A stretch of 64,000 nt of DNA from Acidocella aromatica (GCF_014201825.1 NZ_JACHFJ010000009.1:1-64000), one strand, 5' to 3'. Numbered from the stretch's first letter, positions 8,934 through 18,398 are shown. Made by a program: numbers and translations. Notes: generated by a model not told the origin, from the sequence alone.

Positions 8934-9659
8934 TTACTCGGACTTGAGGTGCGCGATGAGGCGCTCGATGGCGGTCGCCTTGTCGATCTGTTCGAGCGCC
9001 GCGTATTCCGCCGCCAGGCGGTCCAGGGCGGATTCATAGATCTGCCGCTCGGAGAAGCTCTGGTCGGGCTGGCCGGCATTGCGGTGCAGGTCGCGCACCA
9101 CCTCGGCGATGGCCGCCGGGTCGCCGGAGTTGATCTTCGCCTCGTATTCCTGGGCGCGGCGGGACCACATGGTGCGCTTGATGCGCGCACGGCCCTTGAG
9201 CACGGCGAGCACGTCGTCGAACTGCTTCTTCGAGGCGAGTTTGCGCAGACCGGCGGTGCGGGCCTTGTTGGTCGGCACGCGCAGGGTCATGCGGTTTTCG
9301 TCGAAGGTGATGTGGATCAGTTCCAGCGTATGGCCCGCGATCTCCTCGACCGCGATGCGCTCCACCTTGCCCACTCCGTGGGTCGGGTAAACGACATAGT
9401 CGCCCTGCTGGAAGTTCTCCGCTTTGGCCGGGGCGCGGGGCGGGGAGAGCGGGCGGATCGGCCCGGCGGGGACGCCGCCATGCATCACCGGCGCGGGGGC
9501 TGCGGGGGCGGTTGCGGGTTCAACCTGCTCTTCACCTTCCGCGCGCTTGGGCTTTGGCGCTTTGTCGGTGGCTTTGGCCGTCAGGTTCGTCTCGTCTGCC
9601 GCCTCGGCCGCAGACTTGGCCGGCTTCTTCGCCACAACGGATTTCTGCTTCTCGCTCAT
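8934..9659 (-). CDS. CarD family transcriptional regulator
   Basis: This 241-residue protein has a lysine/alanine-rich, probably disordered N-terminus (about residues 1-80) followed by a CarD/TRCF-interaction domain: QGDYVVYPTHGVGKVERI, then FDENRMTLRVPTNKA, then a helical C-terminus with RRAQEYEAKINSGD. CarD-type proteins bind the RNA polymerase beta subunit and stabilise open promoter complexes, often at rRNA promoters. ATG 9659 (MSEKQKS) is preferred over an upstream in-frame ATG that adds 17 residues. It lies downstream of fdxA in the same direction, an arrangement I recall as common in Alphaproteobacteria. Confidence 0.93.
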   Translation of the reverse strand: MSEKQKSVVAKKPAKSAAEAADETNLTAKATDKAPKPKRAEGEEQVEPATAPAAPAPVMHGGVPAGPIRPLSPPRAPAKAENFQQGDYVVYPTHGVGKVERIAVEEIAGHTLELIHITFDENRMTLRVPTNKARTAGLRKLASKKQFDDVLAVLKGRARIKRTMWSRRAQEYEAKINSGDPAAIAEVVRDLHRNAGQPDQSFSERQIYESALDRLAAEYAALEQIDKATAIERLIAHLKSE

Positions 9660-9764
9660 CGCCACTCCAACCACCAAAAACCGGGTGCGGTCGATCCGCC
9701 CCCGGCTCATATAGGTGCTCTGTAACAGATTTTTCGCCCCCCGTCACCCAGGGGGCGGCCCAGC

Positions 9765-10097
9765 TCAGGGCTGGCCCGGCTCCAGGGAGAGCAGCGACTC
9801 CTTGCCGGGCTTGCCCTTCCACTCCTCGGCGTCGGCCGGCGGGGTACCCTTGCGGGTGATGTTCGGCCAGGACTTGGCGAGGTCGCGGTTGCGCTCGGCC
9901 CAGGCGGCGGCGCGGTCGTCGCTATCCGGGAAGATGGCTTCCGCCGGGCATTCCGGCTCGCAGACGCCGCAATCGATGCACTCGTCCGGGTTGATCACCA
10001 GAAAGTTCTCGCCAACATAGAAGCAGTCCACCGGGCAGACTTCCACGCAGTCCATAAATTTGCACTTGATGCAGTTTTCGGTGACCACGTAGGTCAT
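9765..10097 (-). CDS. fdxA: 7Fe ferredoxin
   Basis: This 110-residue FdxA-type ferredoxin carries a [3Fe-4S] and a [4Fe-4S] cluster. The cysteine pattern is [17 protein letters not shown] in the N-terminal 30 residues and [12 protein letters not shown] around residues 39-50, followed by the long C-terminal tail typical of seven-iron ferredoxins. It is a cytosolic electron carrier whose partner is unknown. It sits between the S4-domain gene (69-bp gap) and carD (105-bp gap). Confidence 0.95.
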   Translation of the reverse strand: MTYVVTENCIKCKFMDCVEVCPVDCFYVGENFLVINPDECIDCGVCEPECPAEAIFPDSDDRAAAWAERNRDLAKSWPNITRKGTPPADAEEWKGKPGKESLLSLEPGQP

Positions 10098-10166
10098 CAG
10101 GCACTCCTAGATAAACAAGGCTGGATTCTTAGTTTCCCTATGCGCGCAAGGGCGAGTTTGTGCAAG

Positions 10167-10445
10167 TTATCCGGTACCGATCTCCCGGTAAAACGCTTGA
10201 GCTTCGGGCGCGGGGCCGCGTTTTGCGGGCAGGCCCAGAACCTCCACCACCCTTACCCCGCCGGATAAGGCGAGTGTCAGCACATCGCCAGGATGCAGCT
10301 TGGCGTGGGGCTTGTCCGTGCTCTGGCGGTTAATGCGCACGGCGCCTTTTTCCACCAGGGCGGTGGCGACTGAGCGGGTTTTGCAGAAACGCGCGAAGAC
10401 GAGGAACTTATCCAGCCGCAGCCAGTCCTGCTCCTCGTCCGCCAT
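10167..10445 (-). CDS. S4-domain RNA-binding protein (Hsp15-like)
   Basis: This 92-residue protein consists almost entirely of an S4 RNA-binding fold: RLDKFLVFARFCKTRSVA, then EKGAVRINRQ, then HPGDVLTL. The family includes Hsp15/HslR, which recycles stalled 50S subunits that still carry peptidyl-tRNA. The stop of the SUV3-like helicase gene lies 3 bases before its ATG, so the two RNA-related genes are cotranscribed. Confidence 0.9.
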   Translation of the reverse strand: MADEEQDWLRLDKFLVFARFCKTRSVATALVEKGAVRINRQSTDKPHAKLHPGDVLTLALSGGVRVVEVLGLPAKRGPAPEAQAFYREIGTG

Positions 10446-10448
10446 GCG

Positions 10449-12968
10449 TCAGCGGCGCGCGGTTTTCTTCAGCGCTGCCAGGGCGGCGAAGGGGCTGTCC
10501 GCCAGCGCTGCGGGTTCCGGCTCCGGCGCCTGGGCGGCGGGGGCGTGGTGCGGGCGGTGCGGCTCCATCTTGCGCCGGGCCAGCATGGCGGGCGCTGCCG
10601 GGCCGTAATGCTTGGGCCCGAGCGTGCCAGTGGGGATGAGGCGAAAGCCCAGCACGTGCAGCGTGGGGGCGAGCTGGTCCGGCTTGAGCCCCATGCGCGA
10701 GCCGATATTCGGTGGCAGCAGGATGGGGTGCTTGCGCAGCAGGTAATGCAGCTCGCGGGCGACGCGCTCCACCACGTCCAGGCGGATCATCAGCTCACCG
10801 GCCTGGACCCAGCCCATGACCAGGGCAAAATCCGCCCCCCAGTTCTTGGGCATCGGCGCGCTCACCAACCCGGCGGCGGGCAGCGGGGGCGGGTTGCGGT
10901 CGTGCCAGACGCCCCAGAACAACGCGCGCAACCGGGCAGCGCCGGGCTTGAGGGCCGCGGGCAGGTAGATGGCGAAGCGACCGAGATCGATACCGAAGGT
11001 CTTGGCTTCCTGCCGTAGCTCCTGCGCCACGGGCTCGGGCGGCAGTACGCCGCCGGACTCGCTGAGCCGGTGCACGATGCCGCGCAGTGGGGCGGGTGGG
11101 TTTTCCATCGCCTTCAGCAGCGCGCCAAGGCGCTTTTCCGTCTCGGTGGCGAGCCATGTGGCGAGGCGGGCGCGCAGGCGCTCACGGGCCAGGCCGTCCA
11201 GAAACTCGGAATGGATGATATCCACGGCGGGTTTGAGGAAGGTCTCGCTCTTCTTCAGCTTGGCGATCTTCGCGCCTTCCCACTCGATGAAGCGGTCATC
11301 GGTGAGGGTGAAGGCGTCATCGGCGGCGGTTTCGGCGCGGATGATGCGCCGGGGCATCTCCTGCGCCAAAGCGCGGCGGGCGGCGCGCAGCACCAGCTTC
11401 TTCTCGGACCCCTGGGTTGAAGGATCGGGGTGGAACTGGAACCCCTCCACATGCCCGACCTCATGGCCTTCCACCAGTACTTGGCCGTTATTGGCCACGA
11501 CCGCCTGCAGCTCTGCCGCCTCGGCGTCTTCCAATCGTCTCGTCAAATGTGCTGCCCTCTTATCAACAAACCGCGCCATCAGTTTTACGTGTAGCGTATC
11601 CGAAAGCCTATCCTCCACCGCGCGGGCCCGCATGGCCCAGGTGTCGGCGTCGCGCATCCAATCCGCTCTGGCGGTTATATACGCCCAAACGCGCACATCC
11701 GTCAGCCTTTGCATAAGCGTATCGATATCGCCGTCGATTTTGTCGAGGTTTTCGATCTCGCGGCGGACCCAATCCTCGGGCAGCTTCTCCGCCGCGCGCA
11801 GATGGTTGAACACCCGGCCGCAGAGTTTCACGTGCGCATCGGTGGCGAGCTTGCGGAAATCCGGGATCTGGCAGGCTTCCCAGAGCAGCTTCACCGCGTT
11901 GCGGCCCTGGGCGGCTTTGCGGATCTCGGAATCGTGGTTCAGCGCGGCCAGGGTAAGCACATCCGCCGCGTCCTGCCCGCGCACGAGGCCGGGGCGGTCT
12001 GGCGGCGCAGTCAGGCTGTCGAGCAGCGTGTCCACCGAGCGGAAATCAAGCGCCGCGTTGCGCCAGCAGAGCTGTTCCAGCGGCTCGAACTGGTGCGCTT
12101 CCACGGCCTCGGCCAGCTCTTCGCCCAGAGGTTGGCAATCCGCCGTCACACCAAACGTGCCATCGCGCATGCCGCGCCCCGCGCGCCCGGCGATCTGCCC
12201 GACCTCCGGCGCGTAGAGCAGGCGGGGCTTGTGGCCGTCGAATTTCTGCACCCCGGCGAAGGCGACATGGTTCACATCCATGTTCAGCCCCATGCCGATG
12301 GCGTCCGTTGCCACCAGGAAGTCCACTTCCTTGTCCTGGTACAGGGCCACCTGGGCGTTGCGGGTGCGGGGGCTCAGGCGGCCCATGACCACGGCGCAGC
12401 CGCCACGGCGGCGGCGCACGGCCTCGGCGATGGCATAGACCTCGGCGGCGGAGAAGGCGACGATGGCCGAGCGCGGCGGAAGGCGGGAGAGTTTCACCGG
12501 CCCGGCATAGGTGAGCTGGGAGAGGCGGGGGCGGGTCTCGATTTCCACGCCCGGCACCAGCCGCTTGAGCAGCGGCTTGATCGTTTCGGCCCCCAGGAAC
12601 ATGGTTTCCACCAAGCCGCGCGCGTTGAGCAGACGGTCGGTGAAGATATGGCCGCGATCCGGGTCGGCGCAGAGCTGGATCTCGTCCACGGCGAGGAATT
12701 CCACCTTGCGGTCGAGCGGCATGGCCTCCACCGTGCAGGAGAACCAGCGCGCCCCGGGGGGCACGATCTTCTCCTCGCCGGTGATGAGGGCGACGTTGCG
12801 GATGCCCTTGGCCGCCACCATGCGGTCGTAATTCTCGCGCGCCAGCAGCCGCAGCGGAAAGCCGATGATCCCGGAGGAATGGCTCAGCAGGCGCTCGATG
12901 GCGAGATGGGTTTTGCCCGTGTTGGTGGGGCCGAGAACGGCCTTCACCCGGGGCTGGAATGCTGACAT
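10449..12968 (-). CDS. SUV3/SUPV3L1-like DExH RNA helicase
   Basis: This 839-residue superfamily 2 helicase has motif I GPTNTGKTHLAIERLL near the N-terminus, motif II DEIQ, motif V-like VATDAIGMGLNMDVNHVAF and motif VI QIAGRAGRG in the first 270 residues. The long C-terminal part is helical and ends in an alanine/proline-rich, basic tail. The arrangement matches the mitochondrial degradosome helicase SUV3 and its alphaproteobacterial homologues (annotated as helicase-related proteins). It probably unwinds RNA for decay or ribosome quality control, which suits the downstream S4 gene. It is the first gene of the helicase-S4-fdxA-carD block. Confidence 0.9.
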   Translation of the reverse strand: MSAFQPRVKAVLGPTNTGKTHLAIERLLSHSSGIIGFPLRLLARENYDRMVAAKGIRNVALITGEEKIVPPGARWFSCTVEAMPLDRKVEFLAVDEIQLCADPDRGHIFTDRLLNARGLVETMFLGAETIKPLLKRLVPGVEIETRPRLSQLTYAGPVKLSRLPPRSAIVAFSAAEVYAIAEAVRRRRGGCAVVMGRLSPRTRNAQVALYQDKEVDFLVATDAIGMGLNMDVNHVAFAGVQKFDGHKPRLLYAPEVGQIAGRAGRGMRDGTFGVTADCQPLGEELAEAVEAHQFEPLEQLCWRNAALDFRSVDTLLDSLTAPPDRPGLVRGQDAADVLTLAALNHDSEIRKAAQGRNAVKLLWEACQIPDFRKLATDAHVKLCGRVFNHLRAAEKLPEDWVRREIENLDKIDGDIDTLMQRLTDVRVWAYITARADWMRDADTWAMRARAVEDRLSDTLHVKLMARFVDKRAAHLTRRLEDAEAAELQAVVANNGQVLVEGHEVGHVEGFQFHPDPSTQGSEKKLVLRAARRALAQEMPRRIIRAETAADDAFTLTDDRFIEWEGAKIAKLKKSETFLKPAVDIIHSEFLDGLARERLRARLATWLATETEKRLGALLKAMENPPAPLRGIVHRLSESGGVLPPEPVAQELRQEAKTFGIDLGRFAIYLPAALKPGAARLRALFWGVWHDRNPPPLPAAGLVSAPMPKNWGADFALVMGWVQAGELMIRLDVVERVARELHYLLRKHPILLPPNIGSRMGLKPDQLAPTLHVLGFRLIPTGTLGPKHYGPAAPAMLARRKMEPHRPHHAPAAQAPEPEPAALADSPFAALAALKKTARR

Positions 12969-13000
12969 GCTGCGGACTTAGGTGGGAACCGGCCTGTGCT

Positions 13001-13822
13001 TTACAAGCGCAGTGCCGCCAAAGCGGCGGTATGCAGGGCGGGGTTGGCGGAGGCGACGACGTCCCCCGCGGCGCCCAGGCGCAAAGGCTGCCCGGCCCAG
13101 TCCGTCACCACGCCGCCGGCGGCTTCCACCACCGGGGCCAGGGCGGCCCAGTCCCAGAGCTTGAGGCTGCATTCGGCCACCACGTCGATCTGCCCCAGGG
13201 CGAGCAGCCCGTAGGCATAGGCGTCGCCACCCCAATAGACGCGCTTGGCCGCTGCTTGCAGCTTGGCGAAGCGGGCCGCTTGTTCGGGGGAGAACATCTC
13301 CGGCGCGGTGGATGACAGCTCTGCTTCGGCCAGGGTGACGCTCTGGCGGGTGCCGATTGTGCCGCCGAAACCGCCCTTGAAGCGGGCGGGAACGCCGCGT
13401 CCGCCGATCCAGCGCTCGCCGGTGATCGGCTGGTCGATGAAGCCCAGCACCGGGGCGCCGTCTTCCAGCAGCCCGAGCAGGGTGCAGAAGGTGGTGCGGC
13501 CGGTGATGAAGGCGCGCGTGCCGTCGATGGGGTCGATCACCCAGGTATATTTGGCGTCCGGCCGGTGGGCGGGGAATTCCTCGCCGATGATCCCGAAATC
13601 GGGGAAGGCGGCCAGCAGATGCTCGCGCAGAGTCTCCTCGGCTTGGCGGTCGGCCACCGTGACGGGGCTTTCGTCGGATTTGTCGTCCGCCGAGAGGCCG
13701 ACCCGGAAATGCGGGCGGATGGCGGCACCGGCGGCGTCGAGCGCCGCCTCGGCCGCGGCCACCAGGGCCTCAAGGGAGTTTGGCTGGAGAGTCGGAATTG
13801 TGGTTGAGGTAAGCAATGACAT
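13001..13822 (-). CDS. hisN: Histidinol-phosphatase, inositol monophosphatase type
   Basis: This 273-residue Mg2+-dependent phosphatase of the IMPase superfamily has the metal-binding motifs GEEFP and WVIDPIDGTRAF (about residues 92-103) and the C-terminal LWDWAALAPVVEAAGG. Close alphaproteobacterial homologues are HisN, which dephosphorylates histidinol phosphate; a true inositol monophosphatase cannot be excluded. With ATG 13822, the first 53 bases overlap the end of the upstream cytochrome c gene in another frame. A downstream GTG at about 13762 would avoid the overlap but shorten the first helix. Confidence 0.86.
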   Translation of the reverse strand: MSLLTSTTIPTLQPNSLEALVAAAEAALDAAGAAIRPHFRVGLSADDKSDESPVTVADRQAEETLREHLLAAFPDFGIIGEEFPAHRPDAKYTWVIDPIDGTRAFITGRTTFCTLLGLLEDGAPVLGFIDQPITGERWIGGRGVPARFKGGFGGTIGTRQSVTLAEAELSSTAPEMFSPEQAARFAKLQAAAKRVYWGGDAYAYGLLALGQIDVVAECSLKLWDWAALAPVVEAAGGVVTDWAGQPLRLGAAGDVVASANPALHTAALAALRL

Positions 13823-14738
13823 CAGCCCGTGTCTGGTCGTTCTTGATTCCGGCGAACGACATGGCCGTACCAGATGCGTAGCTGTTAGGCGCTTTCAGCC
13901 AGTCACTCAAGCTATCCGGGGTCCAGGGCTGGCCCGCCTTGGCCTGTACGGCGCTGGAATAGGTGAATCCTGGGGCCGAGAACGCCTTGGCGCCGACGAT
14001 GCCGTACAGATCGGGGCCGACGCCATTGGGCCCACCTTTGGCGATGCTGTGGCAGGCACTGCATTGCTGCTGGAATACCGCCTGGCCCTTGGCTGTGTCC
14101 GCGCTGGCGAACAGGGCGTCGATACCCGGGGCGACAGCGGCGGCGGGGGCGGCAGCCTGGGCCGGCGCGGCGCTTGCGGGGGGCGCGGCGGGGATGGGCA
14201 GCGGGCTGGCGGCCAGGGTGCGCAGATAGGCAAGCACGTCGGCGCGGGTCTGGGGGTTATGGATCCCGGCATAGGACATGCCGGTGCCGGAGGCGAAGCT
14301 GCTAGGCGAGGTCAGCCAGGCGTTCATGCTGGCGTAATCCCAATTGCCTTTGGCCTTGGCCTTCACAGCATCGGAATAGGAGAAGCCGGCATGGGCGAAC
14401 ATCGGTCCGCCCAGAACGCCATAGAGATTGGGGCCGACGCCATTCGCCCCACCTTGGTTAAGGGTATGGCAGGCGGCGCATTGCTGCTGCACGAAGGCTT
14501 GGCCCTTGGCGGCGTCGGCGCTGGCGAGCAGGGGGATGATCGATTCCTGCCCGCCGCTGGGGGCGGCTATGGGGGCGGCGGGGGTTAGCCCGGCAAGTTG
14601 GATGGCCGGTTTTTCCGGCGCTTCGTCGGGGATGAAGATATGGGCGATGCGGTTCGCGCCCCAGAGGATGAGTCCCGCCGTTAACACGCCTGCGGCAATC
14701 TTGTTACCGAGCAGGCTGTCCTTGCCAGATTTGCCCAT
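13770..14738 (-). CDS. Membrane-anchored di-heme cytochrome c
   Basis: A 322-residue protein with one N-terminal transmembrane anchor (about residues 11-30) and two class I cytochrome c domains, each with a heme-attachment motif (CAACH, then CSACH) and a distal Met in MSYAGI and MSFAGI contexts. The domains are about 45% alike by eye and joined by an Ala/Pro linker, so they arose by duplication. It resembles CycM-type membrane cytochromes that feed terminal oxidases, doubled. ATG 14738 (MGKSGKD) is chosen, as in CycM-like proteins; an ATG 15 bases upstream is possible. Divergent from kdsB. Confidence 0.9.
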   Translation of the reverse strand: MGKSGKDSLLGNKIAAGVLTAGLILWGANRIAHIFIPDEAPEKPAIQLAGLTPAAPIAAPSGGQESIIPLLASADAAKGQAFVQQQCAACHTLNQGGANGVGPNLYGVLGGPMFAHAGFSYSDAVKAKAKGNWDYASMNAWLTSPSSFASGTGMSYAGIHNPQTRADVLAYLRTLAASPLPIPAAPPASAAPAQAAAPAAAVAPGIDALFASADTAKGQAVFQQQCSACHSIAKGGPNGVGPDLYGIVGAKAFSAPGFTYSSAVQAKAGQPWTPDSLSDWLKAPNSYASGTAMSFAGIKNDQTRADVIAYLNHNSDSPAKLP

Positions 14739-14828
14739 GGTTCCCCCAAACATCTTTAGTAATGTGATTGCACTGGACCCTAGAGCGTTTTAGGCAGGCG
14801 CGACAAGCAGGATAGAGGTCAGGCTTAC

Positions 14829-15563
14829 GTGACACCGATTATTCTCATCCCCGCCCGGCTCGGTTCCACCCGTTTGCCGGGGAAGGTGCTGGCGGATATC
14901 GCCGGGCAGCCGATGATCGTGCATGTGCTGCGCCGCGCGCAGGAGGCGGCTCTTGGCCCCGTGGCCGTGGCCTGTTGCGAGGCCGAGGTGGCCGAGGCCG
15001 TGGAGCGCGCGGGTGGTATCGCCGTGATGACCGAGCCCGATTTGCCCTCCGGCTCCGACCGTATCCACGCCGCGCTGCATACGCTGGACCCGGCCGGCCG
15101 GCATGATGTGGTGATCAACCTGCAAGGCGATCTGCCGGCGATCGACCCGGCTTATCTCGACAAGGTTCTACGCCCGCTGGAGCTGGGTTATGATATCGGC
15201 ACGCTCGTCGCCCCCGTGACCAGCGCGGAGGAGGCGCTTTCGCCATCCGTGGTCAAATGCGTGTGCGCCTTCCCCGAGGGGGTGGAGGTCGCTCCGGCGC
15301 TGTATTTCTCACGCAACCCGGTGCCTGGAGGCGAGGGGCCGTTGTGGCACCATATTGGCATCTATGCTTACCGGCGCGAGGCACTGGGGCAGTTCGTCTC
15401 GCTGCCGCCCTCGGCGTTGGAGCAGCGCGAGAAGCTGGAGCAGCTCCGCGCCCTGGAGGCGGGGATGCGCATCGGCGTGGTCCGCGTGCCGGGCGCGCCG
15501 TTTGGGGTGGATACGCCCGCCGACCTTGAACATGCCCGCCGCCTGCTGGGAACCACGCCATGA
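14829..15563 (+). CDS. kdsB: 3-deoxy-manno-octulosonate cytidylyltransferase
   Basis: KdsB activates KDO as CMP-KDO for lipopolysaccharide inner-core synthesis. The N-terminal nucleotidyltransferase motif PARLGSTRLPGKVLADI, the SGSDRI region and the NLQGDLPAIDP motif are present. It has 244 residues, the family norm. Translation starts at GTG 14829. The last bases overlap pheA by ATGA (15560-15563). Confidence 0.94.
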   Translation: MTPIILIPARLGSTRLPGKVLADIAGQPMIVHVLRRAQEAALGPVAVACCEAEVAEAVERAGGIAVMTEPDLPSGSDRIHAALHTLDPAGRHDVVINLQGDLPAIDPAYLDKVLRPLELGYDIGTLVAPVTSAEEALSPSVVKCVCAFPEGVEVAPALYFSRNPVPGGEGPLWHHIGIYAYRREALGQFVSLPPSALEQREKLEQLRALEAGMRIGVVRVPGAPFGVDTPADLEHARRLLGTTP

Positions 15564-16411
15564 CGATCATCGCCTTCCAGGGCCAGCCCGGCGCTTATTC
15601 CGACCTTGCCTGCCGCAACGCTTATCCCGGCGCGCAGACCCTGCCTTGCGAGACCTTCGAGGGGGCGATGGAGGCCGTGCGCGAGGGGCGGGCCGATCTG
15701 GCCATGCTGCCGCCGGAGAATTCCATCGCGGGGCGTGTGTCGGACATGCACGCTCTGCTGCCGGAGAGCGGGCTGTCGATCATCGGGGAGAAATTCCTGC
15801 GCATCGAACATTGCCTGCTCGCCCCGCCGGGGGCGACGATCGAGGGCATCAAGCGCATCCACTCCCACCCGGTGGCGCTGGGGCAGGTGCGTAAGCTGAT
15901 CGCCGAACTTGGGGCGACGGCGGTGGTGGAGTACGATACGGCTGGTTCGGCTGAGATCGTCGAGAAGCTGAACAACCCGGAGGATGCGGCGGTGGCGTCG
16001 TCCTTGGCCGGGGAACTGCATCATTTGCAAATCCTGCGCCGCAATGTCGAGGATTTCGAGCACAACACCACGCGCTTCTACGTGATGGCGCGGGAGCCCC
16101 TGCATCTGGCCCCGGACACGCCGGACCTGATGACGACCTTCGTGTTCAATGTGCGCAACGTGCCGGCGGCGCTATACAAGGCGATGGGCGGGTTCGCGAC
16201 CAATGGCGTGAACATGACCAAGCTGGAGAGCTACATGCTCAACGGCAGCTTCACCGCCACGCAGTTTCTGGCCGAGGTGGATGGGCACCCAGACCAGCCC
16301 GCGATGCGCCACGCCTTCGAGGAGCTGGCCTTCTTCTCCACCGAGATCAAGATCCTGGGTACCTATCCGGCGGATCCCTACCGGCTTAAGCAGCGCCGGA
16401 AGAACGGTTAA
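15560..16411 (+). CDS. pheA: Prephenate dehydratase
   Basis: This monofunctional PheA (283 residues) converts prephenate to phenylpyruvate in phenylalanine synthesis. The N-terminus IAFQGQPGAYSDLA, the PPENSIAGRV motif and the catalytic NTTRFYV motif form the dehydratase domain. A C-terminal ACT domain (about residues 195-270, KLESYMLNG region) should mediate feedback inhibition by phenylalanine. Translation is coupled to kdsB by ATGA, and the 3' end overlaps the convergent gene by 4 bases. Confidence 0.95.
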   Translation: MTIIAFQGQPGAYSDLACRNAYPGAQTLPCETFEGAMEAVREGRADLAMLPPENSIAGRVSDMHALLPESGLSIIGEKFLRIEHCLLAPPGATIEGIKRIHSHPVALGQVRKLIAELGATAVVEYDTAGSAEIVEKLNNPEDAAVASSLAGELHHLQILRRNVEDFEHNTTRFYVMAREPLHLAPDTPDLMTTFVFNVRNVPAALYKAMGGFATNGVNMTKLESYMLNGSFTATQFLAEVDGHPDQPAMRHAFEELAFFSTEIKILGTYPADPYRLKQRRKNG

Positions 16412-16884
16412 GCGCTCTCCCGCCGCAGGGCGGCGCCTATGCTGGCGCCGATGATGGAGGCTGCGAGCGTTACGGCGAAGCCCGCCACGTAGCGCAGCCA
16501 CATTTTCTGCCATGCCAGGGCGAGCATGCCATTGACGAAGCCGCTCTGCCCGCCGATGGCGGCGGCGAAGGCGATGAAGCCCAGATAATACAGCACGTAG
16601 AAGCCATAGGGGGTCAAGGCGTTGAGCGTGCCGACCAGCGCGCCACGCCGCCTTGCGATGGCTCCGGCGACGAACCCTGAAACCAGCCCGACAGCCAGCG
16701 CCTTGCCGCCGCCCATCATTGTCAGCGTATGGTATTGGAAGCCCGGTGGTCTGTCCGGCAGGTCCTGGAAGGCCAGGAGCTGGATGAGGTGAAACAGTTT
16801 TACCCCGAGCTGCACCACCAGCCCGGCCAGAACGGCGGCGGTGAGGCGCCAAGCGGTATTTGTAGAGCGTAAATCCTGGGTCAT
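16408..16884 (-). CDS. Hypothetical multi-pass membrane protein
   Basis: A 158-residue protein with about four hydrophobic segments (around residues 13-35, 60-80, 85-110 and 130-152). I do not recognise a family. Its stop overlaps the convergent pheA stop by 4 bases. Coding is supported by length, the membrane pattern and the normal composition. The gene lies 50 bases downstream of rho on the same strand, with the rho terminator in between. Confidence 0.7.
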   Translation of the reverse strand: MTQDLRSTNTAWRLTAAVLAGLVVQLGVKLFHLIQLLAFQDLPDRPPGFQYHTLTMMGGGKALAVGLVSGFVAGAIARRRGALVGTLNALTPYGFYVLYYLGFIAFAAAIGGQSGFVNGMLALAWQKMWLRYVAGFAVTLAASIIGASIGAALRRESA

Positions 16885-16903
16885 GTGTGCGGTATAAACG
16901 CAA

Positions 16904-16927
16904 AGGGCCGGGAAATCTCCCGGCCCT
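16904..16927 (-). terminator. Intrinsic terminator after rho
   Basis: A perfect 10-bp stem (AGGGCCGGGA / TCCCGGCCCT) with a 4-nt loop lies 7 bases after the rho stop. On the minus strand it is followed by TTTGCGTTT, a broken U-tract. Confidence 0.7.
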
Positions 16928-16933
16928 ATCCGA

Positions 16934-18208
16934 TCAGGTGTTCATCGCGTCGAAGAAATCGGCGTTGCTCTTGGAGTATTTCAGCTTGTCCAGCAGGAAC
17001 TCCATGGCGTCGGTCGTGCCCATCGGGTTGAGGATGCGGCGCAGCACCCACATCTTGGAGAGCACGGACTTGTCCACCAGCAGCTCCTCCTTACGGGTGC
17101 CGGACTTGGTGATGTCGATGGCCGGGAAGGTGCGCTTGTCGGAGAGCTTGCGGTCAAGGATCAGCTCGGCATTGCCGGTGCCCTTGAACTCTTCGAAGAT
17201 CACCTCGTCCATGCGGCTGCCGGTATCGATCAGCGCCGTGGCGATGATGGTCAGCGAGCCGCCTTCCTCGATGTTACGCGCGGCGCCGAAGAAGCGCTTG
17301 GGGCGCTGCAGGGCGTTGGCGTCCACACCGCCGGTGAGCACCTTGCCGGACGACGGCACAACAGTGTTGTAGGCGCGGGCGAGGCGGGTGATGGAGTCGA
17401 GCAGGATCACCACGTCGCGCTTATGCTCGACGAGGCGCTTGGCCTTCTCCAGCACCATCTCGGTCACCTGCACATGGCGGGTTGCTGGTTCGTCGAAGGT
17501 GGAAGCCACGACCTCGCCGCGCACGGAGCGGGACATGTCGGTGACTTCCTCGGGGCGCTCGTCGATCAGCAGCACCATCAGGAACACTTCCGGGTGGTTG
17601 GCGGTGATCGAGGCGGCGATGTTCTGGAGCATCACCGTCTTGCCGGTACGCGGCGGGGCGACCACCAGGGCGCGCTGACCCTTGCCGATGGGGGCGACCA
17701 GATCGATGACGCGGGAGGTGTAGTCCTTCTGCTGGCCCTTCACGGTCGGCTCGGCGATCTCCACTTCCATCTTCAGGCGGGAGGTGGGGTAGAGCGGCGT
17801 GAGGTTGTCGAAGTTGATGCGGTGTTTCACCGCCTCGGGGGACTCGAAATTAATCTTGTCGACCATCACGAGGCTGAAATAGCGCTCGCCTTCCTTGGGC
17901 GCGCGGATCTCGCCATCGACCGTGTCGCCCGTGCGCAGGCCGTAGCGGCGCACCTGGGCGGGGGAGACGTAGATGTCCTCGGGGCCGGGGAGGAAGTTGG
18001 CTTCCGGGTTGCGCAGGAAGCCGAAGCCGTCGGGCAGGATTTCGAGCGTGCCATCGCCGTGGATGGCTTGGTCGTTCTCGGCGAAGGCCTTCAGGATGGC
18101 GAACATCATGTCCTGCTTGCGCAGCGAGGACGCGTTCTCAACCTCAAGCTCCTCGGCGAGGTTGAGCAGATCAGTCGGGGTTTTTGCCTTTAATTCGGCG
18201 AGATGCAT
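16934..18208 (-). CDS. rho: Transcription termination factor Rho
   Basis: The hexameric RNA-dependent helicase for Rho-dependent termination. The N-terminal Rho_N helices begin [15 protein letters not shown], followed by the RNA-binding cold-shock-like domain ([16 protein letters not shown]), Walker [13 protein letters not shown], Walker [17 protein letters not shown] and the Q/R-loop region [23 protein letters not shown]. It has 424 residues, normal for Alphaproteobacteria. ATG 18208 is chosen; an in-frame ATG at 18307 would add 33 unconserved residues. A 190-base leader region upstream could hold autoregulatory signals, but I see no distinct one. Confidence 0.97.
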   Translation of the reverse strand: MHLAELKAKTPTDLLNLAEELEVENASSLRKQDMMFAILKAFAENDQAIHGDGTLEILPDGFGFLRNPEANFLPGPEDIYVSPAQVRRYGLRTGDTVDGEIRAPKEGERYFSLVMVDKINFESPEAVKHRINFDNLTPLYPTSRLKMEVEIAEPTVKGQQKDYTSRVIDLVAPIGKGQRALVVAPPRTGKTVMLQNIAASITANHPEVFLMVLLIDERPEEVTDMSRSVRGEVVASTFDEPATRHVQVTEMVLEKAKRLVEHKRDVVILLDSITRLARAYNTVVPSSGKVLTGGVDANALQRPKRFFGAARNIEEGGSLTIIATALIDTGSRMDEVIFEEFKGTGNAELILDRKLSDKRTFPAIDITKSGTRKEELLVDKSVLSKMWVLRRILNPMGTTDAMEFLLDKLKYSKSNADFFDAMNT

Positions 18209-18378
18209 GGGGATCCAATCGATGGATTCGCCGCGGCAGAACTGCCGCAACACGGATAGGAGTGTGAGAAAATGCGCCAACCCTGGACGATGGGCGGCAC
18301 TCGGCACGGACGGCCTGACACTCTAATGGTGCTTTCCCTCAAAAACGTCAAGACGGGGTAGGGTTACAGTCAGTAAGG

Positions 18379-18396
18379 GAGGGGGCGTGCCCCCTC
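18379..18396 (-). terminator. GC-rich hairpin after scoB
   Basis: GAGGGGGC / GCCCCCTC inverted repeat starting 3 bases after the scoB stop on the minus strand. There is no clear U-run, so termination is plausible but unproven. Confidence 0.4.
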
Positions 18397-18398
18397 GG

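Noticed and set aside
9735-9757. GC-rich hairpin between fdxA and carD as a terminator
   Set aside because: The T-run lies on the wrong side for transcription of the minus-strand genes, so the polarity is wrong.
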